A stretch of 64,000 nt of DNA, from contig AP025051.1 in NCBI GenBank assembly GCA_036186865.1, forward strand, positions 26,648,878 through 26,712,877. Direction: 5' to 3'. The notes under the pieces were generated by a model, which searched no databases, was not told where the DNA came from, and saw only the letters and a list, made by a program, of their open reading frames with translations. The DNA is from Eustoma russellianum (taxonomy: Eukaryota; Streptophyta; Magnoliopsida; Gentianales; Gentianaceae). The stretch's first letter is position 1. Each line of letters opens with the position of its first letter. Shown here one piece after another: positions 58,239 through 64,000 of this stretch. A program made the translations under genes and the position numbers.

Positions 58239-59729
58239 TCAAATCATATCAGCGGGAATCATGCCTAATTTAGAACGAAGAGATTCATATGTGGCTTGAT
58301 TTAAGGCCTTTGTAAATATATCCGCTACTTGTGATTCTGTGCGTATGTGATCTATGACAATATTACCATTGTTAACGTGATCACGAAGAAAGTGATAGCG
58401 TACTTCTATATGCTTAGCCTTAGAATGTAACACGGGATTCTTAGACAAATTTATTGCACTCATACTATCACAATATATAGGAATTTTATTTACGGTAACT
58501 CCAAAGTCCGAAAGTTGTTGTTTTATCCACAACAACTGTGTGCAACAAAGGCTAAGAGCCATGTACTCAGCCTCCGTAGTGGACAAAGCAACACTTGCTT
58601 GCTTTTTGGAAAACCATGAAATAAGGGAATTTCCTATAAATTGGCAGGTTCTGCTTGTGCTTTTTCTATCTATTTTGCAGCCACCATAATCTGCATCAGT
58701 GTAAGCATGTAAGTCAAATGTAGAATCCTTATAGTACCAAATACCTAAGGTGGGCGTGTGCTTAATATAACGAAATATTCTTTTTACCGCATTTAAGTGT
58801 GACACCTTAGGTTGACTTTGAAAACGAGCACACATGCATACGCTAAACATGATGTCAGGCCTACTAGCAGTTAAATATAGCAAAGAACCTATCATAGATC
58901 GATATAATCCATTATCAACGTCTTTACCATGTTCGTGTTTGTCTAATTTAGTAGTGACACTCATGGGGGTGGGGGATGGTTTCAAATTTTCAAAATTAAA
59001 CTTTTTGATCATGTCATTAAAATATTTCGCTTGGCTTATATGAATTCGTTTACTCGTTTGCTTAATCTGCAAGCCAAGAAAATAATTAAGTTCACCAACC
59101 ATAGACATTTCAAATTCAGATTTCATGCAATATTCAAAATCTTTAACAAGTCTATGTGAGGTAGAGCCAAAAATAATGTCATCTACGTAGATTTGAATAA
59201 TAAGTAAATCTGATTTTTCTTGTTTCAAAAATAGTGTACTATCTATAGTACCACGTTTAAAATTATTTTCTAAAAGGAAAGTAGCAAAACGATCATACCA
59301 TGCTCTCGGTGCTTGCTTTAGGCCATATAGTGCCTTCTTTAGTTTGTACACGTGATCTGGATGTTTCAAATCTTCAAAACCGGGTGGTTGCTTCACGTAT
59401 ACTTCTTCTTGTATGAATCCGTTTAGGAAAGCACTTTTTACATCCATTTGATATAATTTAAAATCTTTCATGCAAGCAATAGCAAGTAATAGTCGTATAG
59501 CTTCTAGACGTGCTACGGGTGCGAATGTTTCATCATAGTCAATTCCTTCTTCTTGATTATATCCTTGTGCTACAAGTCTCGCTTTATTTCTAACAACCTT
59601 TCCTTCTTCATTCATTTTATTCCTAAATACCCACTTTGTGCCTATAATAGTCTTATCTTGTGGACGTGGCACTAAATCCCATACATCATTTCTAACGAAT
59701 TGATTAAGTTCGTCATGCATAGCATCAAT
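58239..59729 (-). pseudogene. Element D RT and RNase H (open for 493 codons)
   Basis: Uninterrupted from IDAMHDELNQF to LGMIPADMI. RT motifs: WDLVPRP, GTKWVFRNK, ARLVAQGYNQ, YQMDVKSAFLNG, LYGLKQAPRAWY and YVDDI at 59175-59189. RNase H: YTDADYGGC, STTEAEYMAL, YCDSMSAI, VADIFTKAL, with all acidic residues kept. It is part of one polyprotein and is called a pseudogene because of the amber codon right before it (59730-59732, where Trp is usual). Confidence 0.92.
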
Positions 59730-61320
59730 CTAAGATGAATCACTCAAAGCATCATGCACATTTTTGGGCTCAATTTCAGAAATCATAGCATGAAATTCAT
59801 TTATTTCATCCGAAGTGATTCTTCTACGTGGTCGCACACCGTGAGTGATGTCGCCTATGATGAGATCATGTGTGTGATCTCTATGCCATCTTGGTTGATT
59901 ATTTTCTATGTTATCATGCATTTCCATATGATCATGCATTTCTAGTGTCTCATTCATATCATGCATATCAAAAGAATCATTATTTTCATTCAAAACGGGT
60001 TTCAATTCAAAATCATCGTCATATTCCTTATCTTTATCAATCTCACCAAATTTATTGAATTTAACATGAATAGATTCTATGATTTGTCTAGTGAGAGGAT
60101 CATAACATCTATATGCCTTTGAATTTATGGAATATCCAACAAAAATGCACTCAATTGATTTGGATTCAAATTTATCTAAATTATCTTTTGTATTCAAGAC
60201 AAAACATTTGCATCCTAACACACGAAAATAATCAATCTTAGGCATGCGATCATTCAAAATTTCATAAGGCGTCTTGTTTATTTTCTTTCTTATAGATAGG
60301 CGATTTACAATATAGCATGCACAATTTACGGCTTCAGCCCACAGAAATCTAGGTAGTTTATTTTCGCAAAGCATAGTTCTAGCGATTTCTTGTAGTGTAC
60401 GATTCTTTCTTTCTACTATTCCATTTAGTTGTGGAGTTCTAGGTGGCGAAAACTCATGTTTAATTCCTTTTTCTTCACAAAATGAAATCGTCTCTTTGTT
60501 TTTAAACTCGCCGCCTCTATCGCTTCTTATCCTTTTCACATTTACACCGTATTGATTTTCAAGTTGTTTAATTAATTTAGCAATCTCTACGGCGCTATCA
60601 TCCTTATGTGCAAGAAATAAAGTTCAAGTATAACGAGAAAAGTCATCAACAATTACGCATGCATAGTGACGCCCACCAAGGCTTGTAGTGCGACTAGGAC
60701 CAAACAAATCGATATGCAATAGTTCTAATATTCTAGTCGTGCTTATTTCATTTTTCGGCTTAAGTGACTCACGTGTTTGTTTGCGTTTTATGCAAGATTC
60801 ACACAACTGAAAGTTGTCTAAATCAAGCGTAGGCAATCCCCGTACTAGGTTCTTTCGTTGAAGTTTATCTAGTGTGGAAATACCAATGTGTCCTAAACGT
60901 CTATGCCATAAATTCACATTGGGTTCATTTGACATAAAACACTTGACTTTAGCGTCTACTACATCATCCATAGATAGCGTAAAAATATTGCGTTCTCGTT
61001 TTCCTTTTAAAACGGTTTCTCCATTTTCATTTATTATATTGCAATAAGGGTGAGTAAAACACACATTGAAACCATTGTCAACAAATTGAGAAATACTAAG
61101 AAGATTGTAAGATGAGTTGCTTACCAAAAATACGTTGGAGATTTGGAGTGTGTTCGGATTACTAATAGTACCTTTTCCAATGATCTTGCCTTCATTGTTG
61201 TCTCCAAAGGTCACGGATCCGCCTTATGTGACCTTCTTTAATTTGGAGAACAAGCTCGGGTCACCCGTCATGTGCCTCGAGCAACCACTGTCAAGGAACC
61301 ACTTTATTGATGTGTCTTTC
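59730..61320 (-). pseudogene. Element D protease and integrase (three stops)
   Basis: Protease active site WFLDSGCSRHMTGD (DSG at 61284-61292). TAA follows near 61225. Then HRRLGHIG...C..C, and the integrase core with a full triad: HIDLFGP, RSDRGGEF, IVERKNRT. A Trp codon has become TGA at 60624, and TAG stands at 59730-59732. The C-terminal GKC and VFVGY motifs and a His/Met/Asp-rich linker (59870-59990) follow. Frame is +1 to gag. Confidence 0.9.
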
Positions 61321-61395
61321 GATGTGTGGTCTCCCTGCAATGTGAAAAGGTGATTTACGTACCCTTTTAATTTTGGGTCCTTTCGAGTTAGTTAA

Positions 61396-63306
61396 TCACC
61401 TTTTGGTAAAGGTACCTTTCGGTACCCATACTTGGGTGATCCTTCTCGGTCTATTGAATGGCAAGAATATAGATGAAGGTGCAATATAATAGACATGTGG
61501 TGCATGCACTTTGGGTCTTTGCCCAAGGACTCCTCTATACTCGTTGAATGAAGAATGCTTTTGATATGTCCTTGTGTGTGTGTGCGCAGTGCGTGGATGA
61601 TATGTATTTCGTGTATGCATTATTCTTCTCTTTTCATATCTATATGGTACAACGTTATATTTCATATGATATGATGGAGTGGGGCGTGAGGAATGGGGCG
61701 CTATTTGCGTCATCTTAGACGCCACTTGCGGCTTAGGGGTGTCTACTTTCTTAGACACAACAAACTTGGTTGGTTTGGTTGATACTTCGTTAGTATCAAC
61801 GTATCCCAGTCCAGTTTTGTCACTGTCATGCTTTTGTGATAATATGATGCGATGCAGCATGTTTGACCCTGTATCAAACTGTTTCATCATTTTCTCTAAA
61901 TTGGTATTCCTTGATTTCAAATTTCAAATCTCGGATTTCATTTCATTATTTTGAGAGGTTAATGATGAAATCTCGGTTTTCAATGCAGTGATGACACATG
62001 AAGACTCTTTCTTTGAATCGCTTAATTGAGCGACAAGATTCTCGTTAGAAGATTCTAACAGTTTCTTGTCTTCAATTAATCGTTTCTTTTCTTTAGCGAG
62101 AGTCTTAGTAAATTTGTGCAATTCTAGATACTGACTAAAAAGATCATCATAAGAAGGTTTAGAGTCAGAGTCAGAATCAGATGATATCTCATTAGATGCT
62201 TTGGAAGCAAAGCAAACTTGAGCAGTCTCCTCTTCGGTCTCAGTTTCGGAATCTGATGAGTCACTCCAGGTGGATGCCTTTAGAGCACGTTTCCTTTGTT
62301 TGGGTTCTGAGACGAGTCTATTTTTGTTCCGCTCCTTGTCAGGGTATTTAGTAGTTTGTTTTTCTTTGTTTGGGCAGTCATATGATAGGTGTCCGAGTTT
62401 GCCGCATTCATAACATTTAATGTCATTTGACTTGTTTTTATTTCTCTTAGATGTATTGCCCTTGTTTTTATTTCTAAATGACCTTCTCATAAATTTTCTT
62501 AGTCCTTTAGCCAATAAAATTAGGTCGTCGTTATCCGATTCGGAATCACTATCATCTACGTGATCGGAGGGAGGGGAGACGTATTCATTTGATTTAAAAG
62601 CAATGGCTTTACCTTGTTTAGATGATTCCGATTTCTGAATGGTGAGTTTATTTTCATAAACTTTAAGTGAACCGATTAGTTCTTCCATCTTTATTGATTT
62701 AGTCTCCTTTCTTTCCTCTATCGTAGTCACTTTAGGATCCCATTCAGAAGGAATGCTTCATAGGACTTTCTGTACCTTTTCCTACGTAGTAAAAGCCTTA
62801 CCAAGAGACTCAAGAGAGTTGTAGATGTTAGTCAAACGAAGATCCATATCTACTATAGACTCATTAGGCAATAATTTAAAAGACTCAAGTGTGGACATGA
62901 GCATGTTAATTTTTGACTCTTTTACTTGACTTGTGCCTTCGTGTTTCATTTCTAGTATCCTCCACATTTCTTGTGCACTCGAACAGTTTGACACATAACT
63001 AGACTCACTTTTACTTAATCCGTTTAAAAGCAATTGCATGGCCCTAGCATTCATACTAAGTTTCTTTTTATCATCACTCGTATATTCTTGTCTAGTTTTA
63101 ATAACTTCTAAAGTAACTCCGTCTACAGTGGATACATTAGATGGGACATAAGGACTATCTTCAATGATTGACCAAAGATCTATATCTATAGCCATAAGAA
63201 AAAGCTTCATCCTAAGTTTCCACTGAATAAACGACTCACCGTCAAAAAGTGGAGGCCTTTGGCTCGACATACCTTCTTGCTCGGTTTTGAGATTTGTGGA
63301 TGCCAT
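61396..63306 (-). pseudogene. Element D gag (four stops, one frame)
   Basis: ATG at 63304-63306. RPPLFDGESFIQWKLRM, SMNARAMQLLLNGL, KESKINML, then TAG near 62779 and TGA near 62758, EELIGSLKVYE, an intact zinc knuckle CYECGKLGHLSYDC (about 62370-62412), ASTWSDSSDSE, a coiled coil (61930-62120), TGA at 61921-61923, and a Tyr/His/Arg-rich tail ending QVWVPKG with TGA at 61396-61398. All in one frame. Between here and the protease lies about 75 bases with the change of frame. Confidence 0.9.
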
Positions 63307-63346
63307 CTCACTGAATCGTTGGATTCCTTGAAGTGAGTATTCCTGC

Positions 63347-63358
63347 TCTCTGATACCA
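63347..63358 (-). other. Primer binding site of element D
   Basis: Minus strand TGGTATCAGAGA, 11 of 12 to the initiator-Met site, two bases inside the LTR. Confidence 0.85.
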
Positions 63359-63360
63359 CT

Positions 63361-64000
63361 TGTAGGATCTGAAAGGCACCACTAGAAGGGGGGGGTTGAA
63401 TAGATGGTGCGGAAAGTGTGCTTTTTAAAATTTCTTTAAACTTGAACAATTCAAGTTCTGAAAACAGATTCTGTTTTCAGGACCAGTTTTAAAACGTTTT
63501 TAAAACTAGGTTAGAGGTCTCCAAAAATTATGAAATTTTGAGAGAACTTAGCCTCAGATGTTATGAGGGTCCCCTAAAAATTTCAAATCAAAATTCCACC
63601 TTTAACCCCTTCAAAAACCGTTGGTACTCAGATTGTGCAAATCTGCCAGAAATGGTAGATGGTTTTGAAAAATTAATTCCTATTCGTGTGAACGTCCAAA
63701 TGCTCTGAAAAGTTGACCAATAACTCCTTATATATTATATTTAAATGGTTTGAAACAGTTTTGGAAAATTCTTTTGGGAAGTAGGTCAAATACAATCAAA
63801 GTCTCAACCTTTGCAAGTCTGAAAATCAGACTGCAGTAGTCTCAGAACTTTTGATGTTTAGTTGACTTATACTTGTCCAAAAGGGTTGAAACTTGTGCCA
63901 AATTAACCCTAGAACGTGTAAGTATGTTTCTTGAAATTTTCGTAATTTTTGAAAATCGTTTACTATTTTTACGGATGCGAACAAGAAGGATAAACAGTGC
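63361..64000 (-). repeat. 5' LTR of element D (partial)
   Basis: TGTAGGATCTG start; 640 bases matching 54908 onward at high identity, cut by the window end. The minus-strand open frame that runs out of gag into it is not a gene. Confidence 0.9.

Larger units (their letters stand above)
54908..64000 (-). mobile_element. Element D: SIRE-type Ty1/copia retrotransposon, truncated by window end
   Basis: Right to left: 5' LTR (partial), primer site, gag, protease, integrase, RT, RNase H, polypurine tract, 3' LTR. The most complete pol in the window: all known active-site residues are present and only point nonsense codons and one frame change break it. Youngest layer of the right limb. LTRs and gag are related to element C and LTR I. 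Confidence 0.92.

Overview
This window is a plant (almost certainly flowering plant) heterochromatic transposon nest. I see no intact host gene. The evidence is the set of families present: SIRE-type Ty1/copia elements with CX2CX4HX4C gag, chromodomain Ty3/gypsy elements of Tekay/Del type with initiator-Met tRNA primer sites, a Tat-type Ty3/gypsy element with an antisense ORF, an Ale/Retrofit-like copia, a LINE 3' end with plant-type RNase H, and a Mutator-like element carrying part of a Ve/Cf-type receptor-like protein gene. Every retroelement gene seen is broken by nonsense codons or frameshifts, although element D's RT-RNase H is uninterrupted for 493 codons.

Layout. I name the elements A to J. 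Left limb: an old Tat-like fragment J (34535-35029) appears to hold copia H (RT-RNase H and 3' LTR visible, 32076-34534). H holds the gypsy B (13774-32075, + strand). B's 5' LTR holds a copia LTR I (10665-13773, + strand). I was hit by two related Mutator-like elements: MULE2 (only its right end is seen, 10374-10664) and MULE1 (11736-13157, complete, with a captured receptor-like protein fragment). MULE2 holds copia A (1-10373, - strand, truncated by the window edge). B's 3' LTR holds copia C (21957-30899, - strand, 5-bp target duplication). C has lost all of pol and carries a 5'-truncated LINE inside gag.

Right limb: the Tat-type element G (35030-41553, + strand) holds gypsy F in its 3' LTR (41554-45730 visible). 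F holds the Tekay-type gypsy E (45731-54907, - strand), and E's 5' LTR holds copia D (54908-64000, - strand). The far ends of G, F, E and D all lie beyond the right edge. The insertion order therefore runs from outside (oldest) to inside (youngest).

Points that stand out: intron-like GT...AG blocks of 73 and 70 bp that interrupt conserved RT and RNase H codons of B exactly, and an 81-bp block at the gag-protease junction of E; the Pack-MULE with a receptor-like protein fragment; the gag-only copia C; conserved palindromes in the LTRs of the C/D family; TCGA-rich arrays shared by the LTRs of unrelated elements A and B; and a perfect 160-bp tandem duplication in G. Empty-site copies inside this same window confirm several insertions.
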